From Primulina eburnea (taxonomy: Eukaryota > Streptophyta > Magnoliopsida > Lamiales > Gesneriaceae), in the NCBI RefSeq assembly GCF_022965805.1, contig NC_133105.1, forward strand, positions 1,550,001 through 1,614,000: 64,000 nucleotides of DNA, read 5' to 3'. The notes beneath the pieces were generated by a model. The model did not search any database, was not told where the DNA came from, and saw nothing but the letters and a program-made list of their open reading frames with translations. Positions 44,204-56,400 of this stretch are shown in pieces. Both the position numbers and the translations under genes were made by a program. Each line of letters opens with the position of its first letter. The first letter of the stretch is position 1.

Positions 44204-45631
44204 TGTTTTCGTACTTTGCGGCTCTTAACCAAAAGCTATAAATAATCTAGAGATGAGATGAGACTCGTAATAAATCGATTCGAAGCTCAAAAATCCAAAA
44301 AGCAATAAAGAAAATGGCTTCTAGATTTTTCAAAACATTTAATTCTGATCAAAGTGGACTTTAATTCATCTCTCTCACAGAGAAGCAGACTTGTACACAC
44401 ACTCACCATGTGTATCTACATTTACATCTATCTATTCACACCTCCACTACAAAGTTCAACTTGCATGGCTTTTTGTCCTTATGTTTGCCAAATGTCTCGG
44501 CCTCCTCAATGAAAAAAAGACACATTTTCTTTGTCTACCGTGAATTTGAAGCTTCTGTCTCTTTTATACTTTGGATCGATTTGGCTTGTTCACATTAATA
44601 TTAATACACACACACACTGACATTGTCGTCCATTCCAATTATATACTTTATTTCTCATTTTTCATAAATATATAAACATCTATTTATATTTATTAATATT
44701 TTTTTTAATAGAGTAGAATTGGAAAATGTTTGTATAATTGATATTTTTTAATCTTTTGTGAAAAAAATAGTTTGAACAGAATCCTTGAAATATTAATTTA
44801 ATCGATTTACTCATTATTCAAAGAAAGTTAGCGACTACCAGTTCCGTCGTTTTTAAAAGGTTTGTGTAATGTAAGATAGGAAAAACACGATTTAGAAAAG
44901 GAGACGACCACCATTTTCCCGCATCCAACTCTCGCCCATTGCTTTGAATTTTGATGCAAAAAGTTGATACAAGCAGCTGAATGCAAACATTTTTCCCGTT
45001 AATTTACTCAAAACTATCACATTTAAATTATTTAATTTAATTGACCTACTTGTGATGTAGTATGTTTTTCAAAGTGCAATCTTACTTTTAGGCCGATTTA
45101 CCCAAGTCTATATCTATATATAAAAAAATAACTAAGTTGGGACCAAAGTCTAGAGACTTGGTATAATTGTGCATACTTATATGACGGCTCACACTAAATA
45201 TTCAAATGTAAAACGAAATTTTAATTCGATATTCAATTTTAAATCCTTCTTCAAATAAAATATGTTTGGGATTTTCCCAAGCCTTATCTTATAAATGCAA
45301 TTGGAGATTTTTGCTTTTTTTTTTTTTATTTATGAAACTAAATGCAATTAATTGAATGTAGAAGGAAGTAGCCAGATGTCTTCTTCCCCAGTATCCGTGG
45401 GTCTATTCAATCAATATGAGCTTATCTTTTACTTGAGTATTAATGGTCTCCACTCAACGGTATTTATTGATGCAGTTGGTTCCTAGCTCCAATAAATTAA
45501 TTGTATGGTCACTTGGATAGTTGAAATGGCAGTGTATCATGGACATCTATCGAAATATCAGATAATCAATTTTTTTTTTTTGTTAGTTTGATTATATCAT
45601 ATTGCTTATCTGATATAATTTACTTTTGATT
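44204..45631. other. AHL promoter region and AT-rich spacer
   Basis: 44204-44620 is less AT-rich and should contain leader and promoter of the AHL gene. Beyond it I see no gene. Confidence 0.5.
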
Positions 45632-45794
45632 TAGAGTAGGTCTTATATGACGCCGTCTTATGGATCATAATTTGTGAGACGGGTCAACCCTACCCATATT
45701 CATAATAAAAAGTAATACTTTTGCAAGGGTGACCCAAATAAGAGATCCGTCTCACAGATACGACCCGTAAGACCGTCTCACACAAGTTTTTGCC
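45632..45794 (+). mobile_element. Palindromic MITE-like repeat, copy 7
   Basis: agagtaggtcttatatgacg at the left, gtaagaccgtctcacacaag at the right. The internal ggtcaaccctacccatattc phrase is well preserved. Confidence 0.82.
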
Positions 45795-46225
45795 TTTGAT
45801 TTATAGTTTTGTTGATTTTTTGAATTTATTCAAAACACATACAAAATTTAAAAATGTATCACACCAACGTAATCACCAAATGAAATTTATCAACATGAAA
45901 AATCCATTATTTCTAACCTAATTTACTTTATCAGAGTGATTTATTAATCTTTTGAGTTTACTCAAAACACACAGAGCTCAGCATATAATTTATCTAAAGT
46001 AATTTACTTGATCAAAGTGATTTATAAGTTGTGTTAGTCTTTTGAGTTTGCTCAAATCACATTCGAAATTAAAAAATACATCAGACCAATATTATCACCA
46101 AATCAATTTTTTGGTCATCATCAATAACCATACTATATTTAAACTGTCTCAACTCAATTAGGTATCTGATGTAGAAAAAAAACGATATTACTTTGAGAAT
46201 ATGCAAGTGTTGTATATTTAGTTTT
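45795..46225. repeat. Spacer with diverged direct repeats
   Basis: Phrases such as tttgagtttactcaaaacac and tttgagtttgctcaaatcac, together with accaaat and agagtgattta motifs, recur two or three times at about 120-bp spacing. This suggests an old, diverged tandem array. Confidence 0.45.
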
Positions 46226-46407
46226 TGACAAAAATTTATGTGAGGCAATCACACGGGTCGTATTTTATGAGATAAATATCTATCTAGGTCATCAATGAAA
46301 AAGTATTACTTTTTATGCTAAGAGTATTACTTTTTATTGTGAATATCGATAGGGTTGACTCGTCTCACAGATAAATATTCGTGAGACCGTCTCCCGAGAC
46401 TTACTCC
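46226..46407 (-). mobile_element. Palindromic MITE-like repeat, copy 8
   Basis: Reverse orientation relative to copy 7: starts gacaaaaatttatgtgaggc, ends gtgagaccgtctcccgagac followed by ttactcc. It faces copy 7 across 430 bp, so the pair could fold into a long hairpin. Confidence 0.8.
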
Positions 46408-47311
46408 TAGTATTTTGGATATTTTTACGAGTTTTGGTTTCTATGTGTCTAGTTGAATATATTGACAAATATCTCAATTAAAATAAGATTCATTTAAAAA
46501 TACGATTTCATCTTCACCTAAATTGTTTTAAGTCTAAATACATTTTTAAAAAAAATTAAATCAACTACACATTTTTTCTAAATTTATTTTATTAATTGTT
46601 TGTTAAAAATATATTGTTTTTATTTAAATATATTGCCATATTGTATAAACTAGAATTATTAATCATAATATATATATCAATTAATAATTATATTCTCAAA
46701 TAAATATAAATATATAATGAAATGATAAATATATTTTGATCAAATTAATATAAATATATAATGAAATGATAAATATATTTTGATATATTGATTGATAAAA
46801 ATATAATAATATAAATAATTTTTTTTGATCTATATTAAATTAAAATACACGTATTCAAACTACGAAACGTATTAAGAAGACAAAAATCAAGTGCAAAAAC
46901 TTTCACGTGCGCCGATTTTTTTATCAAGAGATTTGTCTCTTTATTATTTATAATATAACTTGATGTTAAATATTCTTTTATTTTTTAATTGATAAATATA
47001 ATTAAAATAATGATTATCTTGTTTTTAGAGTAGAAAACAATACAATTACTTTGCATTTTTTATTCAATTTTTTTCATTTGTGATGTTAGAAAATGATATC
47101 AATAACAAAAAAAAAAAAAAAACAATGATGTGTTGATAAGTGAAAAAACGATTGAAAAAAAAAAAAAAGAAGAGAAAAATGTAACCAATCCCAACCAAAT
47201 CACAAGATTTTCCTTGGAATCACGACAAAAAACTCCGACAACATATCTTTGTTTCCGTCCACTCATTCTTCGATCGCCTTATCTTCTAACACTGAGCCTT
47301 CATTTACGCGG
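46408..47311. other. AT-rich upstream region of PGRL1
   Basis: Contains an approximately 37-bp tandem repeat (next entry) and A-runs near 47108 and 47157. The last 150 bp are less AT-rich and probably promoter or leader. Confidence 0.5.
46703..46784. repeat. Two-copy AT-rich tandem repeat
   Basis: The phrase aatataaatatataatgaaa with tgataaatatattttgat occurs at about 46703-46740 and again at about 46747-46784 with almost no change. Confidence 0.8.
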
Positions 47312-47407
47312 ATGGACTGCTTATTTTCAGTCCCCTGCTCTCAATTCGGCTCCTTCCAAAGCCGCCGCCGCCGCCGCAAATGGGTTCCAAACTTGGGTTC
47401 GACGTAG
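47312..47407 (+). promoter_or_regulatory. Upstream ORF overlapping the PGRL1 start codon
   Basis: An ATG at 47312 opens 31 codons (MDCLFSVPCSQFGSFQSRRR and onward) and stops at TAG 47405-47407, running out of frame past the PGRL1 ATG at 47380. If the transcript includes 47312, initiation there would compete with PGRL1. A GCC repeat lies just before the PGRL1 ATG. Whether the mRNA reaches this far upstream is unknown. Confidence 0.4.
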
Positions 47408-50400
47408 CAAAGCCGAGGTTTTTAATGGCTCCAATCAGGAAACCATTCGTTTCTGTTTCTTCCTTACCGTCTTCTGCTCCAGGAGCTCACTCGATTCATT
47501 TTGGTGCCGCCAAGTTGTCGTTTCAACGGAGAATACTGGATGTTTCCGCCAAGGCCACTACTGACAAGCCAGGTTAGGATTCTGATCTTGAGCCAATGAC
47601 TATCCTGTGTCATATTTGTGCAAGAAAACTCCTGCTTTGTGAAAGAAAACATCTTGTTTGTGAAAAAATCAAATAAGGTCAATCATGCAGATGTGTATCC
47701 CAGCCTGAACCACCATCTGTTGTTTAAATCAATGGTACATGAATGAAAATTATAGTTATACAGAATTTAGTTAAAATCAACAGAGATATGGCTAGTGACT
47801 ACTGAGCTTAAAAAGTTCTACCTGTTAAGTTTTATCAAAGAAGACACTTCCCATGTGCAGTTTGAACAAATTGTCATTCTTTCTGTTTCATTGATCATCT
47901 TCAGGACTTTTATCGCAAAGCATTAGCATTTATTTCCTTTGAAAATCTCTTTAACCTGCCACAGACGTGGTATATTTTCTTGATTTATTATTCCGATGGC
48001 AAGATTTGGTCCTTGGAATACTTGCCATATTTAGGTTATTGAATCCCATCTACCCTTCAGGTCAGGCCCAAGAAGATGATGTGGTTGACAGCAATGTCTT
48101 ACCCTATTGTAGCTTAGATAGAAAACGAAAAAAGACTATTGGGGAGATGGAACAAGAATTTCTTCAGGCACTTCAGGTGATGATTGAAGGTCTTTTCCTC
48201 CGATTTTTACTTGTCGAATTCATAATTTGAAATCTGATCTACTGCTTTATCGCAGGCTTTCTATTATGAAGGAAAATCCACCATGTCGAATGAGGAATTT
48301 GACAACCTCAAGGAAGAACTAATGTGGGAGGGGAGCAGTGTTGTAATGCTAAGTACTGTACTTCTATCCCAACTTTTATTTTTACTTGCTATTTGTCATG
48401 TTTGAATTTGAATCAATTGTGTAATTTGTAAATGGATTTTTTTGCAATGAAGGTGCTAATGAACAGAGGTTTTTGGAAGCTTCAATGGCATATGTATCTG
48501 GGAACCAAATTTTGACAGACAAAGAGTTTGACGAACTGAAACAGAAACTTAAGGTTTGTTTAACTTAAGAATGAACTTCAGAAAGTGAATAATATATTTT
48601 AAATCGGTGACGGTGTTTATTATTCCATTAGTATTTCTTCAAAAAACATTTAATCAAGAAAGTAAAATATGTTCTTGCACGATATCTTAGTACTTGAATG
48701 AGTCATCATCTTAGAAACCTACCTATATTGTTTAGCTTCTGTCATATTATATGACTCTCCGGCATATCTTTTGAGTATTCAAGTGATACTTTATATTGTC
48801 TTACTTTTTCCCTGGCTTCCTTACATTTCTTCCATTTATCATTTCCATTAACATCTTGTAGATGGATGGAAGTGAGATTGTGGTTGAAGGTCCTCGTTGC
48901 AGTCTTCGTAGTAGAAAGGTTAGTTATTGTGCCTCACCTTTTTTCCTGTATTTACTCTCAGTTTCTTTTCTTTATGCCCTAGTTCTGTGTGACTTGGACA
49001 CTTTAAGGAAATTGAAGTTTCCATTAGGCACTTGATGAGCCTTAGCTTTTGAGGGAGAAATAGGGTGTTTAACTCACTGAATTTTCATTTGGATTTTAAT
49101 CTATGAAATTTATCAAGAATGGAGATTTTAGTTCATTAATTTTCTCAGGTGGTTTTTGGCTACAATTTTAGGAACATGCGAGTTTATAACTTATTAATTT
49201 TTCACAGGTCGGTATTCAGCTGGAAAAATTTAAGAATATATGAGTTTTAGGTAATTGATTTTCAGTGGTCGTTTTTAGCGAATTTGAAATATTATAAAGG
49301 CGGTGATTTATCCATTAGATGACATTTATATTCGGGAAACAAAGTTCCTCAGTTCATTAGATGACATTTATAATCGGGAAACATAATTCCTCATTCAGTT
49401 CTCTTCAGTAGCTGGATTGTTTCCTTGCGGTTCTCGACTTCTCTATGTTTTTCATATTAGTGATTTTGCATAGTTCCTCTTGGTTTAACTTATAGTATTT
49501 CGTCATTTGTATTTAATCTTATTTTATGGTATCAGGTTGTGATGGATGCAATTGCAATTCTGATATTTAGCACGTATGTGCTCTCTACTGAATTTTATTT
49601 CTTTGTCTTGCAGGTTTATAGCGATCTCTCTGTTGACTACCTCAAAATGTTTCTTTTGAATGTACCAGCAGCTGTGGTTGCCTTGGGATTGTAAGTGACT
49701 AAATATTGGAATGAATGTTTATTTTATTCGCAAAATCGAATTTCATTGACCCAAAGGAAACTTCAATGAAGTAGTTTATGAATTACTCGATGATAGCATT
49801 CTAAAAGAATTCTTGCTAACAACAATGAATGAAGTTCGAGAAGATATCTTTTTACATGCAGAGTTTTTAAAGATTTTGTTTAATATGCAATCAAGATCAA
49901 CTTTATTATTGGATTCTAATATACCTACCCTGGTGTTGTATCATTCGTTTTTTCTTTCTGTGAAGAACATAATACTTGTGCTAACTGATTTATTCCACTC
50001 TCCTTTTTAGGTTTTTCTTTCTTGACGATTTGACGGGATTCGAAATCACCTATCTTTTAGAGGTAATAAAGTGGTACAATTTTTTTTTATCCTTTCGCTC
50101 TTTCTTGCATCTGACAGCATTGTTCAAAATGTTCCTTGTATACGGTAGCGCGTATTGCTACAATTTGACACAAAGATTCACTTGCTCAAACTGGAATATT
50201 AATTCAAATAAATATTCAGATGCTTCGGATAATCTACATTAACTTGGATACTTTCTTGCATAAACTCTAAAAGCATTATCTTTGCAGCTGCCAGAGCCAT
50301 TCAGTTTCATTTTCACATGGTTTGCAGCTATCCCCGTGATATTATGGTTGTCTTTCACGCTCACAAACTTCATTGTGAAAGATTTCTTGATCTTGGTGGT

Positions 50401-50795
50401 AAGATTTGAATAAAGATATGAAATTTGCAATCTCGCTCTACAGTCTACATATTCTTAAATCGATGAGATTTAATATTTCAGGGCCTCTGTCCAAACTGTG
50501 GCACAGAAAACAATTCATTCTTTGGTACCATATTATCTGTATCAAGTGGGGGTGACACCAACAAAGTAAAATGTTCAAAGTAAGTTCGATGATTTTATGC
50601 CTTCTCTAGCTATGACAATTTTTTTGATATCGAATCACAGTTCAACTGGAACTGTGCTCGGGTCTAGTTTCGGACTTTAGCTAAATTGTTCCCTTTTCCC
50701 ATTGTGACTACTAAACATTGTTTAGTTGTGGGACGGAGATGTTGTACGACTCGAAGTCACGGTTGATCACATTGCCTGAAGGAAGTGAGGCATGA
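47380..50795 (+). CDS. PGRL1: PGR5-like protein 1 (PGRL1), chloroplastic
   Basis: Ten exons: 47380-47572, 48061-48176, 48256-48352, 48453-48553, 48862-48918, 49614-49690, 50011-50062, 50288-50398, 50482-50579 and 50726-50795. All phases join to 323 aa. A Ser/Arg-rich plastid transit peptide (about 1-60) is followed by the family blocks SNVLPYCSLD, KKTIGEMEQEFLQALQAFYY, EEFDNLKEELMWEGSSVVML and GPRCSLRSRKVYSDL. Two membrane spans come next (LLNVPAAVVALGLFFFL and FIFTWFAAIPVILWLSFTL). The stromal tail has two Cys pairs, CPNCGTEN and CSNCGTEM, and ends RLITLPEGSEA. PGRL1 works with PGR5 in antimycin-sensitive cyclic electron flow around photosystem I. The conserved cysteines, which mediate redox control and PGR5 contact, are all present. 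MGSK at the start matches Arabidopsis PGRL1, supporting ATG 47380. Confidence 0.96.
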
Positions 50796-51687
50796 GTTCT
50801 GGTACGTACGCTTCGGCTCCCTCTCTCAAGTAGGCAGTTTTTTTCATTTGAAACCTGCATGAGATTTTGTTCTTCAGTCAATTTATGTAAATAACCGAAG
50901 ATTTTCGAATTTTATGCAGAATATAGTGGATTTGAAGTGGATACATGGATGTGGAAGAGGAGAAAATGTACAACTTATGTATATATGAGGATATATTTAG
51001 AGAAGAGGAGTTTTCAGCTCAAAAAAGATTACAATGGCAAATGCTTGATAGTTTTGAGTGTTTATATGTATGTAGCAGCTTGTATCATGCGTATGTTCAT
51101 AACAAAATAAACAAATTAGAAGTTTGAGCTTGAATTTTTCTAGCCTATTGGAATCTCAGAAAAGGAACTAGTTTCGGCTTGACTTGAAGTTTGAATTTCA
51201 GCGCAAGTTGTTTTTATCTGAGCTTAATTATTGAACTGATTTTTATTTGCTTAAGTGGGATTTATTTAAAAAATCTACATATCTGATCAGCTAAGCAATT
51301 TTCGATAGTCAATTTCAATTTTGGACACAAAATTTGACCGAATTTGCAAGGAAGTCTGCACTGGATTTGCTTACCCGTATAACTTTTCAAAGCGTAATTG
51401 TATTATTTCTTTGCCATGCGTAAAATGTGAAAGTGTATGATTTCCAAAATGTAACCAAATAATATACCCATAATTGATAAATCGCTCCATATTATGCATT
51501 AATCATGAAAATCAATGTTTTTACGTTTTTATACGTCATAAAATGTTAAGTATTCTACTTTGACTTGAGCAGCAACATGTTCGTGATGGCGACTAAGGTT
51601 GTACTTTCATGTATTCTATTTCTGATATGTATAAATATTACATTTTCAAGTCAATTTGGACATGGAGAGATGAACTGAGGAGGAATC
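50796..51687. other. PGRL1 3' flank and spacer
   Basis: Includes the PGRL1 3'UTR. No other gene seen. Confidence 0.5.
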
Positions 51688-52030
51688 ATGGCTTCTTTGA
51701 TTCATATATGGCGCCTGCTTAGCTTCTTCTTGATGTTGATTGCTGCAACTGCTGTCGGAGATTCGACACCGATCTTCCGACCGAGCGCTTGGGAACTTGT
51801 TTATGCTACATTCTATGGTGACAGTTCCGGGAACTGAATGAGTGAGTTATAATTTCTCATGTATGTTTGGATTTTAGTAATGTGAATAAACGCAATAATT
51901 GTCGATGTGTTTGCGTAGTTTGATATTTGAAAATTAGTGTAATACTTGTTCCAATACATGATTGGGTTGGCCGGGATAGGTGGAACGTGTGGTTACGGGA
52001 ACGTGTACGAGCAGTGCTTCCCAGTTGATG
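51688..52030 (+). pseudogene. Alpha-expansin 5' fragment
   Basis: An ATG at 51688 starts a signal peptide (WRLLSFFLMLIAATAVGD) followed by WELVYATFYGDSSGN and a TGA at 51835. After about 120 bp the expansin motif resumes as GGTCGYGNVYEQ (51989-52017) and then degenerates. Alpha-expansins have AxATFYGG.xASGTMGGACGYGNL-like order here, so both pieces belong together, split by either an intron or an insertion. The rest of the expansin (EG45/GH45-like domain and cellulose-binding domain) is missing. It is a truncated relic. Confidence 0.75.
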
Positions 52031-53442
52031 TGCGTGAAGTCGAAATCGTATTTTACTTCGTTGATTTAATTATTTCAAGTGGAAATACTCGTTCTTATTT
52101 TAGAAAAATTGTATTTTTTATTATGTATCAATATTAATTGTTCTTTTATATTTTCGAACTTAAAGTCATAATTCATCGTATCTAATTTTTTTAGCAATTT
52201 TATTTTATTTTATTTATAAAAAAGTAGTTTTTTTTAGGATGTATTACTGATGTGACACTAAATTGTGCAATGATATATCAACACTCATAATAAAAAAGAT
52301 TAAAGTTGTAAAAATTGAAAAATACAAACTAAAATTGAAATTTGATAAACATAAAAACTCTTGTGAGACGGTGTCACGGATCAATCTCGTGGGTCGAATC
52401 TCTTATTTGGGTCATCCATGAAAAAATATTACTTTTTATGCTAAGATTGTTATTTTTTATTGTGAATATCGGTAAGATTAACTCGTCTTACAGATAAAGA
52501 TTCGTGAGACCATCTCATAAGAGACTTACTCATTCATAAAATAGATGATCAAAATAACAAATTAATAAAAATACATTATTCAAAATTAAATTTTCCCTTT
52601 TATTTTCAAGACACAATTATTGATTCATGTCATCATCTTATGGTTCTCATCTGAAAATTCGAAACTCGAAAAGTCAATTTTAATTTGGTAAAATTCGATC
52701 TAATTAAATTCAACCGGATAAAATTTGATTTATATCCTTGCTGATTTTTTTTTCTATTTTAATAATATCGGTCCAATAAGGCTACCCAGTTAATAAAAAA
52801 ATTATTATTTTAAAGATTTTATATTCACGTTATCTTATAGTTTTCTGCTCTCGAAATAATAAAATACTTATTTAGCTATTTATTTATACGCAAAAACTTT
52901 TATGATTTTTAATATTATTTATGTAAAAAATAAAGAATAATAAAAACCCAACTCAATCTAGATAAAATTATAATAATTCTTTAAAAAGTGTCATTTTTAA
53001 AAATAAGTATTTTGACAGAAATTTTTATATGTGAGATTATCCGATTATTATCATCATAAAAAATATTAATAAAAATAATATATTTAATATAAAAATAATA
53101 TTATATTAATAAAAATAATATATTTAATATAAAAAAATATTTTTTATGAGTTAAATTAGATGAAAATCACAAAATTTATGTTGCATAAAATCTAACAAGC
53201 AACAGTTTTTGTGAATTTCTAGTAAAATAAAATTATTTGTTATGGTTTAATTACCCTTATACACCGGTTCATTTTCCCGCAACGCTGAACCGTGTTCTGT
53301 TATTTTTCCCGGTAAACATAATTACTCAGCGCTGTCTAGAAGGCATCCCCCGATCGCCCACCGCATCCCATCCTACCACCAGGCCCGCCGCTCCCAACAG
53401 CCGCCGGCGAAGGTACTACTTCCTCTCGAAAAGGAATTCAGA
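52031..53442. other. AT-rich spacer before the CCS52A gene
   Basis: Holds one MITE (below) and simple AT repeats around 53070-53150 (taataaaaataatatattta twice). The final 170 bp are GC-richer and probably promoter and leader of CCS52A. Confidence 0.5.
52354..52530 (-). mobile_element. Palindromic MITE-like repeat, copy 9
   Basis: Reverse orientation: starts aaaaactcttgtgagacggt, ends gtgagaccatctcataagag. The internal atgctaagattgttattttt phrase is the complement of the family middle. Confidence 0.8.
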
Positions 53443-56400
53443 ATGTCCCAGAAAAATATGGAAACCCCGAGCACAAGTGCATTGTCTACAGACCCGAAAA
53501 CTCCAATGAGAATCACCGCATCCGAGCTTCTCCGCTCTTCCTATCATCGCCCTTCATCCTCCCGCACGATTTACAGCGACCGCTTCATCCCTAGTCGTTC
53601 CTCTTCCAACTTTGCCCTATTTAATCTGCCTAATTCCAATGCCGATGCTTCTTCTGACGATTCTAATTCTGCTTACACTACCCTTTTGAAGTCTGCTCTT
53701 TTCGGGCCCGAATGCGCTGGTGGTGCTAACGGGATTCAGCCATCGACTCCGGAGAAATCTGTTCACACGGGTCGATTTGGTGCTAATAATAACGGTAACG
53801 TTTGGCACATTACTCCTCCTAATTGTAACATTTTCAAGTACAAGACCGAGACTCGGAAATCTTTCCATTCTCTGTCGCCGTTTGGGTTTGATGATCAGCT
53901 TCCTGGGGTGTCTCATAGCCCTATTAAGGTTCCCAGAAAAGTTCCCAGGTCTCCCAACAAGGTTAGATTTTTATAATTCCTAGGGTTTTTTATTCTTGTT
54001 TTTTTTTTGCCTTCAGATTTCTTGTTTATTAGAATCTCTTGTGTGGTCAAAAAAAAAAATCTCTTGATAAAATATTTCTTTTGTTCCACGATTTGGGATT
54101 CGGATTTTGGATTTCTTAGATTATACATTTAAGTGGAGGTAGTGCTGTGAAGTGCAATGAATTTATGGTTTCCTCCGCCGATGGGTTTGGGGTTTCGTTG
54201 AGGTTTGTTTCCTTTACCTGAGGTTAACTGAATCCGGGTGGCATAATTTACTGTTTCTTATGTGCTCTTAGCTTTGTGTGGGGTATTTTTCTCGTTAGCG
54301 CGTTGTTTTGACTATTTTAGTTACTTTTGAAAACTTGTGTTTTTCTTTTGGAGACATTTTTGTTGGATACTATCCGGGGTGTGCCAATTTGAGCTGCTTA
54401 GAACTTATAGGTTGTATGGAATTTTGTCGTAGGTTTTGGATGCACCAGCACTGCAAGACGATTTTTATCTGAATCTTGTAGACTGGTCTTCACATAATGT
54501 GTTGGCTGTTGGGCTGGGCAACTGTGTTTATCTATGGCATGCTTCTAGCAGCAAGGTAAGACGTGTCCCTTCACTCTCTTTTTCTTGCCATTACACTCAT
54601 GGAATGAAGGATTTTTTTATCAATAATTGTACAGGTTGTGAAGTTGTGTGAGTTGGGAATTGACGACAGTGTCTGTTCTGTTGGGTGGGCACAACGTGGT
54701 ACACACCTTGCAATTGGCTCTAGCAATGGCAAAGTCCAGGTATGCAATGAACAATTTTGTGTCTCTTGTTATATACTCTAAATATTTTTCTTTGAGTTGT
54801 TTTGCTTTGCATTGAATCAAAATGCTTTTTGAAAAGCCAAAACAAGTTATTGTTGTTTTGTCTAGTATTTATTTCCACATTCTGACGATAACTGCTACAA
54901 CATTATGCCATGCAGTTGTGGGATGCTTCTCGTTGTAAGAAGATAAGAACTATGGAGGGACATCGGTTGCGAGTTGGTGCTCTTGTGTGGAGTTCATCTC
55001 TGCTGTCATCAGGAAGCCGGGACAAATGTATTCTTCAGCGTGACGTACGAGCTCAGGACGACTATGTTAGTAAGCTGAGTGGACATAAATCAGAGGTCAG
55101 ACCCTTACCTACTTTTAGCAGGCGTTCTATTACGGCTAGCTTCATTAATTTAATGTCAATCATTTGTGTTTTAGGTATGTGGTTTGAAGTGGTCCTATGA
55201 CAACCGTGAATTAGCATCTGGTGGAAATGATAATCGAGTAAGTAGTTATCTTTCGTTGAATTTGAGTATCTTTTGTTCTGATTTGACTTAGATTAATGTT
55301 TGTTGATCCGAATCATTCAGATTGGATTTACAATTTTCTTTTGTAGCTTTTAGTATGGAACCAATACTCGAGTCAGCCAATACTAAAATATTGTGAACAC
55401 ACTGCTGCTGTAAAGGCTATAGCCTGGTCGCCTCACCTTCATGGACTTCTTGCTTCTGGAGGTGGCACTGCAGATCGATGCATTCGTTTCTGGAACACAA
55501 CTACAAATTCACACCTAAGTTGTGTGGATACAGGGAGTCAGGTAATGTTCCTGTATTTACATTTCCGAGTGAATTTTGTAGCATGTGAATTTGATGACAA
55601 TGTAATGTCGGTAGTCTATTATATGATTGAAGAACTTCAATTTGACATGTTGCGTTATTTCTCAATTTTTCATCAATCTTTATTGATTAAAAGAATGAGG
55701 GAAACTGAAATTTATATATTTCCTTAATCTTGTGGTGGTTTGTATTTTTTATTTTGGATTTAGTACTGTCTGCTCCATGTGACATGCCTGACATGTTATT
55801 TCTCCACCACACTTCCCACTCTCCGCCCCGTATGATAGGAAAAGACTCCTGCAAGACACAATTGAAATCTCCATTTATAGGAATGTAAGTTTTTAAAATT
55901 TCTGCCTTAAATGTAAAATATTGCAGGTGTGCAACCTTGTGTGGTCCAAGAATGTGAATGAACTTGTTAGCACTCATGGTTACTCGCAGAATCAAATTAT
56001 TGTGTGGAGATATCCTTCGATGTCAAAGGTAACCGTAGATGAGCAAGAAATATATGGGAGCTCCATTTTTGTACGAATCCTATAGTCTTAGAATAATTTG
56101 AATCATTTTTCTGAACCAAAATGCAGCTGGCAACTCTCACTGGCCATACATACAGGGTACTTTATCTTGCTATCTCTCCAGATGGACAGGTATGCTACTG
56201 AAACTGCTGTTCCTTTATCTTTTGTTTATGTGATTTTTTAATGGACTTATCAGTAATAATTTTAATTCGCTGATTTTACTTTATCATAATGTTGATGATC
56301 TTTGCAGACAATAGTGACTGGAGCAGGAGATGAAACACTCAGATTCTGGACTGTATTTCCTTCTCCCAAGTCTCAGGTGAGTTCTCTGTTTCTCAATATG

